64,000 nucleotides of DNA from Deltaproteobacteria bacterium (GCA_016935975.1 JAFGPX010000084.1:1-64000), one strand, 5' to 3'. Positions 38,605 to 48,843 are shown, counted from the stretch's first letter. Numbers and translations are program-made. The notes: a model not told the origin generated them from the letters alone.

Positions 38605-38784
38605 GACGAGGATCGAATGTACGGCATTCCCGCGCGGGCTCGCCTCAGAAAACTGAACCCGCAAGACGTGCCCTGGCCGGAAAACATGGACCATTCGGGC
38701 GCCAAGCGCCAGTGGGACGATGGCACGCGAAATGCTGGCAACAGATGCCTAGGAGCATCAATCTGAAGGCAAAAGGACAACACC

Positions 38785-39963
38785 ATGGCGTCTGCAAAGC
38801 TCGTTTTCGGACTCTCGGCTATTGCCACCACCCTCATGGCGCCCGGCCTGGCCATCGCCCAGACCTGCACGAGCGACGCGGACTGTGCCAAGGGCTTGAG
38901 CTGTCAGGAGGACCCGACCATTGCCACGGCGGCGGTCGTCTGTTCCATCGTTGACGGCGGCACTGTCTGCACCGAGGTGGTTGGACCGCAGCTTCCAGCC
39001 ACGAAGAGCTGCCAAGCCGCGCCCTGCGCGAGCGACGCGGATTGCGGGCCCGACATGGTGTGCTTCAGCCAGACCTACACAACGTGCACTGGCGGCACTC
39101 CGGAGACTGTCAGGTGCGAACCGGGCACCGAATGCCCCGACCCGCCCGTGCCCGATCCCGTGACCTGCGCGGACACCACCGTCTCCTACTGCGCGTATCG
39201 CTGGGAGATGCCGTGCAACACCGACGCGGATTGCGGCGCTGGCTTCACCTGCAAGCCCAACGTGATTGGTGTGTGCTCGGGTTCGAGCGGAAGCGCCAGC
39301 GGCGGCACGGCCGAGGACTCGGTCGGCACGGGTGGCGCCAGTGGTTCGAGTGAGCCGCCGGCACCGCCTTCCGAGGGCATCGACGCCGGCGAAGCCCCGG
39401 TCATCACGTGTACGACCGTCGAGTCCTATCCCGGCTACTGCCAAGCCAATGCCGTCGCCTGCGCTGCGGATAGCGACTGCCCCTCGGGCTGGACCTGCGT
39501 CACGGTTCACAGCGGAACCGAGGTTTCCAGCACGCCTCCCGACGTGGAGACCGCGCCGTCTGGAGCAGGCGAAGCCACAAGCAAGCCAGAGCCCGTGCCC
39601 GTGCCGCCGCCCGTGGTGCTTGACGCTGGTGCGCTCTTCCCACCCGAGGAAACGACCCGGACTTGCCAGCCCCCTTCAAGCCACGGCCCGCTCTACGTCG
39701 GCACGGATCTCGGCGGCAGCGAAGGCGGTGGCACCACCGCAGTGAGGGCGGCCGACGCTGGGACTTCCCAAGGCAACGCCGTCCCGCCCACACCGACGCC
39801 CACGACCGCCGACATGCCCGGGAACACCCCCCAGACCACCGCCGCGACCACCTCGGGCGGCGGCGGCTGCACCGTGGCCGCGGGCGAGCTGTCGAGCGGG
39901 CCGGCCTGGCTGCTCTTCGCCGCCCTGGGCCTGCTTTTCGCACGCCGCAGGCGCAAGGGCTGA
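38785..39963 (+). CDS. Exported Cys-rich repeat protein with MYXO-CTERM-like tail
   Basis: Units CTSDADCAKGLSC, CASDADCGPDMVC, CNTDADCGAGFTC, CAADSDCPSGWTC; tail GGGGCTVAAGELSSGPAWLLFAALGLLFARRRRKG. Confidence 0.75.
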   Translation: MASAKLVFGLSAIATTLMAPGLAIAQTCTSDADCAKGLSCQEDPTIATAAVVCSIVDGGTVCTEVVGPQLPATKSCQAAPCASDADCGPDMVCFSQTYTTCTGGTPETVRCEPGTECPDPPVPDPVTCADTTVSYCAYRWEMPCNTDADCGAGFTCKPNVIGVCSGSSGSASGGTAEDSVGTGGASGSSEPPAPPSEGIDAGEAPVITCTTVESYPGYCQANAVACAADSDCPSGWTCVTVHSGTEVSSTPPDVETAPSGAGEATSKPEPVPVPPPVVLDAGALFPPEETTRTCQPPSSHGPLYVGTDLGGSEGGGTTAVRAADAGTSQGNAVPPTPTPTTADMPGNTPQTTAATTSGGGGCTVAAGELSSGPAWLLFAALGLLFARRRRKG

Positions 39964-40142
39964 TTCGAGGCCCCGAAGGTCCAGCCGTCGGCCGAGACGT
40001 CGAGACCGCCTGGCCGGACGAGCTGCTTGTCCACATGGACCCAGACCTGGGTATCGTCGGGCGGCGGCATCGGGGTCTCGAGGGCGCACGAGGCCGTCCC
40101 GGCGATGCGCTCCGCGCGCCAGCCACGCGGCCAAGATAGACC

Positions 40143-42137
40143 TCAGAACTCGATCTGCATGCCGATCTCGACCACTCGGTTGGGCGGAATGGCGAAGAAG
40201 TCGGTGGCCGGGCGCGCGTTGCGGGACAGGAAGCGGAAGAGCTGCTTGCGCCAGGCGGCCATGCCGAGGCGGCCGGGCTTGGGGATAATGGTCTCGCGGC
40301 CGAGGTAGAAGCTGGTGTCTGCGGCTTTCGTTTCGAGGCCGTTGGCCCGGCAGCGCCGTAGGATATCGGTCACGTCCGGGCTCTCCATGAACCCGTAGTG
40401 CGCGGTGACCCCCCAGAAGCCGAGGCCGAAGTCGCGCAGGCGGATCTTCTGCTCCTCGCGCACCGCGGGGACGGCGTCGGTGGTGATCGACAGGATCACG
40501 ACCTTTTCGTGCAGAACCTTGTTGTGCTTGAAGTGGTGCAGAAGGACGGTGGGCGTCCCGCGCGGGGTCGACGCGAGAAAGACCGCAGTGCCCGCCACGC
40601 GATGGGGCTTGTTTGCCCCCACGTCGGCCACAAACGTGGTCAGCGGCAGCGTGCCGGCCGCCACCTTCTCGCCGAGGATCGTCCGGCCGCGATTCCACGT
40701 CACCATCACGCTGAACACACCCGCGGCCAGGGCCAGCGGCACCCAGCCGCCGGTGCTGATCTTCGCCACGCACGAAACGAAAAAGGAGAGGTCGATGCAC
40801 AGAAGCACCAGCAGCAAGGCCCCCGCGCGCAGCCAGCTCCAGCCCCAGCGCTGCCGGGCCACGAAGAAGAACAGGATCGAGGTGATGGTCATCGTGCCGG
40901 TCACGGCGACGCCGTAGGCTGCGGCCAGGTTGCTCGAGGCGCGAAAGCCGAGCACCAGGGCCACGCAGGCCACCATGAGCAGACGGTTCACCTCGGGGAT
41001 GTAGATCTGTCCCTCGGTGGTGCCCGAGGTGTGCACCACGGTCATGCGAGGCAAGTACCCCAGTTGGATGGCCTGGCGGGCGATCGAGAAGGCACCCGAA
41101 ATGAGGGCCTGGGACGCGATGACGGTCGCCACGGTCGCCAGCGCCACCATGGGGTAGAGCCATCCCGAGGGTACCAGGGCATAGAAGGTATTGCTGACCG
41201 CGGTCGGTCGTTCGAGCAGAAGCGCCCCCTGGCCGAAGTAGTTGAGCAGCAGGGCGGGCAAGACGCAGGCATACCAGGCCAGACGGATGGCGCGGCGGCC
41301 GAAGTGACCCATGTCGGCGTAGAGCGCCTCGCAGCCGGTGATGCACAGGACGACGGATCCCAGCACGAAAAACCCGTGCATACCGTGGTCGGCGAAGAAA
41401 CGAACCGCGTGCACCGGGTTCACCGCGAAAAGGATCTCGGGATGCCGGACGATCCACGGCACGCCACAGGCGGCGATGGCCAGGAACCAGAGCAGCGTGA
41501 CCGGGCCAAACACGGAGCCGATGCGGCCGGTGCCACGCTTCTGCACCCAGAAGAGACCGATCAAGATCGCACAAGTGAGCGGCACCACGATGGGTTGGAA
41601 AGCTCGCGTCGCCACGCCCAGCCCCTCGACCGCCGAGAGTACGGAGATGGCCGGAGTGATCACCCCCTCGCCCGTGAGCAGCGCCGCACCGAAGAGCCCC
41701 AGCATGACCAGGACGAAGCTCGTGCGCTTGACGTCGTGCCAGTTGTGGCGCCTGGGCTTGGCCTTCTCTTGCCGTTGCGCGCTTCTGGCCCGCCCCACGC
41801 GCGCGGCCAGGGCCATGAGCGCGAGCACCCCGCCCTCGCCGCGGTTGTCGGCGCGCATGACGAACAAGATGTACTTGGCCGAGACGACGAGAACGATGGC
41901 CCAGAAGAACAGGGACAGAAGCCCGAGGATGTTCTGCACCTGGGGCACGACGCCATGAGGCAGTGTCACGCATTCCTTGAGCGCGTAGAGCGGCGAGGTG
42001 CCGATGTCGCCGTAGACCACGCCCACCGCACCCAGGGCCAGCCTGCGAATGTCCGCGCCTTGCTGCGGGCTCGCCTTGGCGCTGTCCTGCCGCGCACTGG
42101 CCGCGCTGACGGTGGTGCTCGCCTTGCCTTCGCTCAT
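40143..42137 (-). CDS. kup: Kup-family potassium transporter
   Basis: LALGAVGVVYGDIGTSPLYALKECV, LSLFFWAIVLVVSAKYILFVMRADNRGEGGVLALMAL, TGCEALYADMGHFGRRAIRLAW. Confidence 0.95.
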   Translation of the reverse strand: MSEGKASTTVSAASARQDSAKASPQQGADIRRLALGAVGVVYGDIGTSPLYALKECVTLPHGVVPQVQNILGLLSLFFWAIVLVVSAKYILFVMRADNRGEGGVLALMALAARVGRARSAQRQEKAKPRRHNWHDVKRTSFVLVMLGLFGAALLTGEGVITPAISVLSAVEGLGVATRAFQPIVVPLTCAILIGLFWVQKRGTGRIGSVFGPVTLLWFLAIAACGVPWIVRHPEILFAVNPVHAVRFFADHGMHGFFVLGSVVLCITGCEALYADMGHFGRRAIRLAWYACVLPALLLNYFGQGALLLERPTAVSNTFYALVPSGWLYPMVALATVATVIASQALISGAFSIARQAIQLGYLPRMTVVHTSGTTEGQIYIPEVNRLLMVACVALVLGFRASSNLAAAYGVAVTGTMTITSILFFFVARQRWGWSWLRAGALLLVLLCIDLSFFVSCVAKISTGGWVPLALAAGVFSVMVTWNRGRTILGEKVAAGTLPLTTFVADVGANKPHRVAGTAVFLASTPRGTPTVLLHHFKHNKVLHEKVVILSITTDAVPAVREEQKIRLRDFGLGFWGVTAHYGFMESPDVTDILRRCRANGLETKAADTSFYLGRETIIPKPGRLGMAAWRKQLFRFLSRNARPATDFFAIPPNRVVEIGMQIEF

Positions 42138-42228
42138 GCGTTGCTTGCCCGCCCGCGGGGCGGCTTCGCGGCATTATGCCAGAGGACGCGACTGCTGCTA
42201 GTCTTCCCGCGAAAAAGGAAGAAACACC

Positions 42229-42372
42229 GTGCCGCTCTACGAATACGTTTGTCGCAAGTGCTCCAGCCAGTTCGAGGAACTCGCCTTGGGAAAGGCCCGA
42301 CCCGCCCGCCTGTCCTGCCACGCGAAGGATCTCGGACACCGCGGGTGCAACGGACCCGGATCCACGCGATGA
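42229..42372 (+). CDS. Short FmdB-type zinc-ribbon ORF, possibly degraded (GTG start)
   Basis: MPLYEYVCRKCSSQFEELALGKARPARLSCHAKDLGHRGCNGPGSTR; stop overlaps the ubiD start (ATGA). Confidence 0.45.
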   Translation: MPLYEYVCRKCSSQFEELALGKARPARLSCHAKDLGHRGCNGPGSTR

Positions 42373-44183
42373 CCCACACTTCCACCCGCGAGTGCGTTCT
42401 CGATCTCGCGCGAGCCGGCCACCTTCTGCGCATCGAAACCGAGGTCGATCCCGATCTGGAGATGGCCGAGATCCACCGCCGCGTCTTCCGCGCCGGCGGC
42501 CCGGCCCTCTACTTCGTGCGCGTGCGCGGCTGCCGGTTTCCCATGGCGAGCAACCTCTACGGCACCATGGAGCGGGCGCGCTTCATCTTCCGCGACACGC
42601 TAGAAGGCGTTCGGCGCCTCGTCGAACTCCGCGCCGATCTGGCGGCGCTATGGCGGAACCCTGCGCGCTACGCCTCCGTGCCCTGGACCTTGCTGCGCAC
42701 CCGGCCACGCCGGGTGGCGGGGGGGCCCCTCTTCGCCAACCAGATCGCCGTCGGCGAGTTGCCCCAACTACGCTGCTGGCCCGAGGACGGCGGCGCGTTT
42801 GTCACCTTGCCCCAGGTCTACTCCGAGGATCCGCGGCGGCCCGGCCCCAGGTCTTCGAACCTCGGCATGTATCGCGTGCAACTGTCCGGGGGCGGCTACG
42901 AGAAGGATCGCGAGGTGGGGCTGCACTACCAGCTCCAGCGCGGCATCGGCGTGCACCACGAGGCCGCGCTGGCGCGCGGTGAGCCGCTCTTCGTCAATAT
43001 CTACGTCGGCGGGCCTCCGGCCATGACCGTCGCGGCCATGATGCCCTTGCCCGAGGGCATGCCCGAACTGGCGCTGGCCGGCGCCCTCGGCGGCCGGCGC
43101 GTGCGCCTCGCGCGGCAGAAGGGCTGGCCCCTGCCCATCTGCCCGGACGCCGACTTCTGCATCCTGGGGGAGATCCATCCCGGCGAGCTTCGACCCGAGG
43201 GCCCATTCGGGGATCACCTGGGCTACTACAGCCTGCGCCACGATTTTCCCTGCGTGCGCGTACGGCGCATCTACCACCGCGGCGACGCGGTCTGGCCCTT
43301 CACCGTGGTCGGCCGGCCGCCGCAAGAAGACGGCGTCTTCGGCCAGCTCGTGCACGAGCTGACCGGCCCGCTGCTTCCGACCGTGCTGCCCGGCGTGCGC
43401 GCCGTCAACGCCGTGGACGCCGCCGGCGTGCATCCGCTGCTGCTCGCCGTGGGCAGCGAGCGCTATCAAGCCTTCGCCGAGCGTGCAGAGCCGCAGGAGC
43501 TGCTCACCCAGGCCAATGCCTTGCTCGGTCAGGGGCAACTGTCGCTGGCCAAGTACCTGTTCATCGTGGCCGAGAACGACGACGCGAATCTGCGACCGAG
43601 CGACGTTCCCGCCTTCTTCCGCCACTTGCTCGAACGCGTGGATTGGCGACGCGATCTGCACTTCCAGACCCGGACCACGATCGACACGCTCGACTACTCG
43701 GGGCCGGAACTGAACCAGGGCTCCAAGCTGGTGGTGGCGGCCGTCGGGGCAAAGAAACGCGAGCTGCCGACCCTGTTGCCGGCCGACCTGCGCTTGCCCG
43801 TGGGTTTCTCCGATCCGCGCGTGGTCCTGCCCGGCATCCTCGCCGTTCGCGCGACCAAGGACGCGCCGGCATTCTGCGCGGGCTTCTGGGCCACGGATTC
43901 GCTTTGCGCCTTCCCGCTCGTGGTTCTGGTCGACGACAGCGAATTCGCCGCGCGCAGCCTCGACAATTTCCTGTGGGTGACGTTCACGCGCTCGAATCCC
44001 GCCGTGGACGTCGACGGCATTGCCGCGGCCACGCGGGACAAGCACTGGGGCTGCGCCGGCTCTCTCGTCATCGACGCGCGCACCAAGCCCCACCACGCCC
44101 CTCCCCTCGTCGAAGATCCGGCCATCACCGCCCGCGTGGACACGCTCTTTGCCCGAGGTGGGCCGCTGGCAGGACTGGAATGA
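42369..44183 (+). CDS. UbiD-family decarboxylase
   Basis: ALYFVRVRGCRFPMASNLYGTMERARFIF, GMYRVQLSGG, PFGDHLGYYSLRHDFPCVRVRRIYHRGDAVWPFTVVGRPPQED. Confidence 0.9.
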   Translation: MTHTSTRECVLDLARAGHLLRIETEVDPDLEMAEIHRRVFRAGGPALYFVRVRGCRFPMASNLYGTMERARFIFRDTLEGVRRLVELRADLAALWRNPARYASVPWTLLRTRPRRVAGGPLFANQIAVGELPQLRCWPEDGGAFVTLPQVYSEDPRRPGPRSSNLGMYRVQLSGGGYEKDREVGLHYQLQRGIGVHHEAALARGEPLFVNIYVGGPPAMTVAAMMPLPEGMPELALAGALGGRRVRLARQKGWPLPICPDADFCILGEIHPGELRPEGPFGDHLGYYSLRHDFPCVRVRRIYHRGDAVWPFTVVGRPPQEDGVFGQLVHELTGPLLPTVLPGVRAVNAVDAAGVHPLLLAVGSERYQAFAERAEPQELLTQANALLGQGQLSLAKYLFIVAENDDANLRPSDVPAFFRHLLERVDWRRDLHFQTRTTIDTLDYSGPELNQGSKLVVAAVGAKKRELPTLLPADLRLPVGFSDPRVVLPGILAVRATKDAPAFCAGFWATDSLCAFPLVVLVDDSEFAARSLDNFLWVTFTRSNPAVDVDGIAAATRDKHWGCAGSLVIDARTKPHHAPPLVEDPAITARVDTLFARGGPLAGLE

Positions 44184-44319
44184 CGGGGAGAAACGGAGCG
44201 ACCGGGACCCAAGTGGCTTCGCTGCCTCCCCAACCTTGCCCTTGGTTTTCCGATCCGCCGTTCCTCCCCGTTTGGCATTCCGATTGCCCCGGCGAGCGCG
44301 TGTTGTCTATGCTGCTCGC

Positions 44320-45372
44320 ATGCGCTCCTTGAGCCGCCTTCTCGCGCTAGCCGTGCTCGGCGCAGTGGTGCTGCTCGCGTTGCTGGGAGTCGCCGCACCG
44401 TGGTCGCCCTCGGGGTGGTTCGCGCTGGGAACGCTGACGGTTGCTGCCGTGGCGCTGTTCATCAAGGAACGCCGGCCGCGGCGCGGGTTGGGCCTGGCTG
44501 CGCTTGTGCTGCTGGCCGTGCTGCTCGTGGTGCGCATCGTCGGCGCGGGCGATGGAATGATCGCGATGCGCACGTTGCCGGCCGGCGCTTCGGCGCGCTG
44601 GCTGGGGCGTCTGCTGGACGAACAGGATCTCGCCTTGGCGGGGGCGCGCCTCGTGGCGATGCGATGGCAGTTGCCTCCCGGCGAACGAGAGCGTCTTGTC
44701 CCCGCCATGCACGCGGCGTATGTGGCGATGCGACGGGACGACGTCTTCTTTCCCTCGCCGGTGCTCGACACCTTCCTAGGCCGCCAGACGGCGGGCGCCT
44801 TCGATGCCCTGGTCATCGAGCCGCGCGCCGAGCCCAAGCCCTCCGTGCCCATGAAGTTCGCCGTGATCTTTCTGCACGGCTACGCGGGCAACTTCACCCT
44901 CGAATGCTGGCTTCTGGCGCGGGCCGCGAGAGAGATCGGCGCGCTCACGGTCTGCCCGGCAACGGACTTTCGCGGACAGTGGCGGGGCGATGCCGGCGAG
45001 CGCATTCTGCGCGCTACTCTCGACTACTTGCACGGCCGCAACATCAAACGCGTGTTCCTCGCCGGCCTGTCGAACGGGGCCGTCGGCGCCGCTGCGCTCG
45101 CGCCACGCTTCGCCTCGCTGCTGCAGGGGTCGATTCTCATTTCCGGTGCGCCGGCCGCGGGCGCCAATGCGGGCCTGCCCACGCTGGTGGTGCATGGCGA
45201 GCATGACACCGTGGCGCCGGCCGCGGCAGCCCGCGCCTTCGCCGAACGCAATCGCGCCACCTACGCCGGCTTCCCCGGTGGCCACTTCGTGCTCCTGACC
45301 CAGCGCCGCGAAATCCAACGAACCATCGTGGATTGGCTGACGCGCCAGGCGGGCTACCGCGTGCGGCCTTGA
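44320..45372 (+). CDS. Alpha/beta hydrolase with N-terminal TM helices
   Basis: VIFLHGYAGNFTLECW, VFLAGLSNGAVGAAALAPRF, PTLVVHGEHDTVAP, GGHFVL. Confidence 0.8.
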   Translation: MRSLSRLLALAVLGAVVLLALLGVAAPWSPSGWFALGTLTVAAVALFIKERRPRRGLGLAALVLLAVLLVVRIVGAGDGMIAMRTLPAGASARWLGRLLDEQDLALAGARLVAMRWQLPPGERERLVPAMHAAYVAMRRDDVFFPSPVLDTFLGRQTAGAFDALVIEPRAEPKPSVPMKFAVIFLHGYAGNFTLECWLLARAAREIGALTVCPATDFRGQWRGDAGERILRATLDYLHGRNIKRVFLAGLSNGAVGAAALAPRFASLLQGSILISGAPAAGANAGLPTLVVHGEHDTVAPAAAARAFAERNRATYAGFPGGHFVLLTQRREIQRTIVDWLTRQAGYRVRP

Positions 45373-45540
45373 TAGGCACCGTTGTCGCAGACGCTCGCTC
45401 GGGATGGCGAGCACGGCGTCGAGATCGAGACGTCGGTGTCGTCGTCGGCCATGGGACGATCGAACGACAGCGCGGACTCGGCGACGTCCTAGCGCGCATT
45501 CTTCACCACGATTGAGACCAGCGGCCGGGCGGCCGGCCGC

Positions 45541-46107
45541 CTATGGGAAGGAACAGGCGAAGGGATCGCCGCACCCATACGTGGTCGAGCACGAGACCAG
45601 GCTGGCAAGGCACGTCGCACATGCGAAGTTGTTCGAGGCGTAGTTGAGCGCGCAATCGTTCTGGTAGTTGGTGCCGTTGGCATCGCACGGACTGGCGAGC
45701 ATGCAGTTGGCGTACGCCTGGCACACGCCGCCGGCCGCGGACGAGACGCCGTCCGAGTAGTAGCAGGCCACGAGCTTCGCGTTGCAGTTCGCTTGCAGGC
45801 AGCTCGCGAAGCCGGCCGGCGCCACGCAGGTGCCGCCCGTGGAGGAGATGCACATGGCGGTCGTCAGATCGCGCGCGCCGCCGGGCACGACGATGCTGCC
45901 GGCCCCCGAGGCGCCGCCGGCCCCACCGCCGGCGCCGCCCGCCGCTGGCACCGCGTTCCCGCCCTGGCCGCCGGCCGCGCCGCCAGGCCCAGGTGCCACG
46001 TCTCCCGGGCCGGCGTCGTTCCACACCGACATGAGGACGCTGGAATCGCCGTCGCAACTGGCCAACGACAGCAGCACGATCATCGAACCGATGGCTGGAA
46101 ACCGCAT
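45541..46107 (-). CDS. Short Gly-linker lipoprotein with Cys-rich C-terminus
   Basis: Lipobox SLASC, GGAAGGQGGNAVPAAGGAGGG linker, multiple Cys. Confidence 0.6.
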   Translation of the reverse strand: MRFPAIGSMIVLLSLASCDGDSSVLMSVWNDAGPGDVAPGPGGAAGGQGGNAVPAAGGAGGGAGGASGAGSIVVPGGARDLTTAMCISSTGGTCVAPAGFASCLQANCNAKLVACYYSDGVSSAAGGVCQAYANCMLASPCDANGTNYQNDCALNYASNNFACATCLASLVSCSTTYGCGDPFACSFP

Positions 46108-46221
46108 TTTGCTCCTCAGGCCGCAAGCGCCCTTCTTTCGAGTCTGCGCACCGTCGAGAATTCTGTCAAACCGCGTGCAGGCACGCCGGCCCGAAGTCGT
46201 GATGCCGATCCCATCGCCAAG

Positions 46222-48570
46222 TCAAGAGCCAGTGGTGACTTGCGCGCCCGGCCGCAGATCCGAGGTGGGTTCGAGCACCACGTTGTCGCCCGGATCCAAC
46301 CCCTGGATCACGATCGCCTCGGCCGCGTTGTGCTCGGCCGCGGTCACGGGACGCGCCTCGATGCGCCCGAGCGGCGAAACCACCAACACCTGCTGCCGGC
46401 GGCCCACGCTCTCGAGGGCGGAGGCCGGCAAGACCACGGCGCCATCGAACCGCGCCCGCGCCAGCCGCGCCGGGCGACCGAGCAGCGTCGAGGGCAAGGC
46501 GGCAATCTCCACGCTGACGTGGGTGTCGTCGTCGCGCCCTTGCCCCCGCGTGCAGGGGAACACATAGCCTTCTACCCCGACCTGGCAGAAACCGAGCCGG
46601 CGTGCCGCCGCGGCCTGGGCCCGCGGCAGCTCGAAGGTGGCCCGATGGCCGGCCGAGCGCAGACGCAGGGCCAGGCTGCCGGCCTCCACGGTGTCGCCGA
46701 CGCGCGCGAAGGTGTCTTCCACCTCGCCGGCCGTGCTCGCCACCACCGCGACCCGGCTCAGGGCGACCAGGGTCTTGGCGATCTTCGCCTTCCTGGACTC
46801 GACATTGGCTGCTTGTCGCTCTTCCTCGGCCGTGTTGCCGACCTGCCGCATGGCCTCCAGCATCTGCTGATAGAAGGCCAGACGTTCGCGCTGCTGGGCC
46901 AGCCGGTTCTGCAGAGGGCGCGCGGCCTCCACCGCCGCCAGAACGTCCCCGGCAACCACCGAGCTGCCGGCCGCTGCAACACGCGTGACCACTCCGGGCG
47001 CCGGGAACTTCATGACCGCGCCAGGCAACGCAGACACGACGGCAGCACCGGAGAAGTAGCGAAGCACGGTTCCAGGCGCGGCCGCCAGGGTGCGCACCTC
47101 GGGGCGAGACGCGGCACGAGTCTGGAAGAAGAAGGGCACGACGATGGCGAGCACCGCCGCGGCCGCCAGCACGCCGAGCGAGCCGAACACCAGCAGCGAG
47201 CGCCGCTGCCGCCTGCGCGCCGCCGCCTGCTGCGCGGCCGGTAGGGGCGGCAAGGGGGCCGGCGGCGGTGTCACGACCAGAGGGGCCAGCGGCCGAACGA
47301 CCGGGGTTGCCGACGGCGGCGGCGAAGGCTCGATGGGCCGTGGCGGAGGGGTGGGCAGCACCGGAAAGGCCGTGGAATCGAGGGGTCTTGGTGCGGCCGG
47401 TGCCGCTTGGGCTGGCGCGCCCACCTCCTCGGGGGCGACGCGCTCCTCTGGCAGCGCCTCCGGCGCGGATGCCGTTTCTACACGCGCGGACGCCGCAGGT
47501 GCGGGCGGCTCCGCGGGCGCTACCGCTGCGATCCCGGGCCCTTCGTCGCCCCGAGCCGTCGGCGCGGCGCCATTCTCGCCCCCTTCCTCCGGCGACCGAG
47601 CCGCTTCGCCCATGGGCCCTGGCGGCGACGGCGAGTCCTCGCGCGCCGCCACGGCCGGCCCAACCCCCTCGCCCGCCGCTGCCGGTGGCGAGGGGATCTC
47701 CTCGACGGATTGCGCCAAAGAGGCTGCTGCCTCGCCACGTTCGGCTGGCGACGAGGCGATCGCTTCGGGCTCTTGCGCGGTCGGCGTGAGCGGTTGCTCG
47801 GGCTCGGCCTCGGGCAATGCGGCGTCTTCCTCGACGGCCACCGGCGCCGGAGCCGCTTCTTCGGCAACCGTCGGCACAGAAGCCCATTCCTCGGCAACTG
47901 CCGCCCCGGGATCGGATTCCTCGACGCCGGCCGCCGCGGGAGCCGCTTCTTCGACAGCCGGCTCCTGCGGTGCCGGGACGCCGCCGGGCACCTCGACGAC
48001 CGCGGGCGCCGCCGTCTCGGCAACTGCCGGTTGCGGCGCCGGAGACTTGTCGCGCGCCGGTGCCGGCGCGGGCGCGGATTCCTCGGGCACGGCCGCTGCC
48101 TCGGGCATGTCTTCCCGAGGGATCTCCTCAAATGGCGGAACCACCTCCGCGAGCGCTCGGGCGGGCCCCGGCCCGGGCTTCGCCGTGACCGCCGGCGCAG
48201 CGGGAGCGGCCGGCCGACTCGCTTCGAGAATCTCCGCGCCTGCCTCGCGTTGCAAAGCCGCGCCCTCGACGGCCCCACCCTCGACGCGTGCACCGGCCAC
48301 TGCGGGTTCGAGAAACCCCAGCTCGTGCAGGCGGGCCGCGAATCCCCGCAACTCGTCTTCCTTCGGTTCCACTCCGCCGGCGAGCTTGAGCCACGCGGCG
48401 ACCTGCCCGTAGTCCAGACCATCGAAGGCGAGGGCAACGCGGTATTCGAAGTCGTAGAAACGGAAACTTGCGCCCGTGGCCGGATCGCGAACATCGACAC
48501 ACCTTTGCCCATCGGCCTCAAGCGGCACGGCCTCGAGGTCGCGACGAAAGCGCGGTCGCTGAAGCGGCAT
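46222..48570 (-). CDS. HlyD/membrane-fusion-type protein with PqqD-like N-terminus and very long Ala/Glu/Pro-rich linker
   Basis: N-term FRFYDFEYRVALAFDGLDYGQVAAWL...FAARLHELGFLEP; TM SLLVFGSLGVLAAAAVLAIVVPFFF; FPAPGVVTRVAAAGSSVVAGDVLAAVEAARPLQNRLAQQRERL coiled coil. Confidence 0.7.
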   Translation of the reverse strand: MPLQRPRFRRDLEAVPLEADGQRCVDVRDPATGASFRFYDFEYRVALAFDGLDYGQVAAWLKLAGGVEPKEDELRGFAARLHELGFLEPAVAGARVEGGAVEGAALQREAGAEILEASRPAAPAAPAVTAKPGPGPARALAEVVPPFEEIPREDMPEAAAVPEESAPAPAPARDKSPAPQPAVAETAAPAVVEVPGGVPAPQEPAVEEAAPAAAGVEESDPGAAVAEEWASVPTVAEEAAPAPVAVEEDAALPEAEPEQPLTPTAQEPEAIASSPAERGEAAASLAQSVEEIPSPPAAAGEGVGPAVAAREDSPSPPGPMGEAARSPEEGGENGAAPTARGDEGPGIAAVAPAEPPAPAASARVETASAPEALPEERVAPEEVGAPAQAAPAAPRPLDSTAFPVLPTPPPRPIEPSPPPSATPVVRPLAPLVVTPPPAPLPPLPAAQQAAARRRQRRSLLVFGSLGVLAAAAVLAIVVPFFFQTRAASRPEVRTLAAAPGTVLRYFSGAAVVSALPGAVMKFPAPGVVTRVAAAGSSVVAGDVLAAVEAARPLQNRLAQQRERLAFYQQMLEAMRQVGNTAEEERQAANVESRKAKIAKTLVALSRVAVVASTAGEVEDTFARVGDTVEAGSLALRLRSAGHRATFELPRAQAAAARRLGFCQVGVEGYVFPCTRGQGRDDDTHVSVEIAALPSTLLGRPARLARARFDGAVVLPASALESVGRRQQVLVVSPLGRIEARPVTAAEHNAAEAIVIQGLDPGDNVVLEPTSDLRPGAQVTTGS

Positions 48571-48843
48571 GGATCGATCCTTACAGCGCGGCCCGCCCGC
48601 CAACAAGGCCAAGCTGCGACGCGTCGGCGCCATCCTTGCGTCTGGATTGTCGAAGCCCGCGCTGTGGTGAGCCGTCCGGCAGTCGCTCGTCGTGCAGACG
48701 GTTCGTGGCGCTGGCCCCAACGCCACTCGTTCAGGAAACATCCAGAGGAGAAACAGAGCCGCAAGGCCTGGGTATTCCGGTACCCCTAGCCATCTCCGTT
48801 CTCCGTTCCTGCTTGTCTTTCCCTTGCGCGACCGGCATTGGGG

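Noticed and set aside
39964-40142. Possible coding remnant on the minus strand (CALETPMPPPDDTQVWVHVDKQLVRPGGLDVSADGWTFG)
   Set aside because: Vaguely like Cys-rich myxobacterial surface-protein tails, but too short and too weak to call.
40398-44183. 1261-aa plus-strand ORF
   Set aside because: The first ~650 codons are antisense to the clear kup gene; only the part from 42369 (UbiD) is real.
45528-45541. 14-bp perfect palindrome GGCGGCCGGCCGCC at a convergent gene junction
   Set aside because: Simple GC palindrome without loop or T tract; expected by chance in this composition, although a terminator role is possible.
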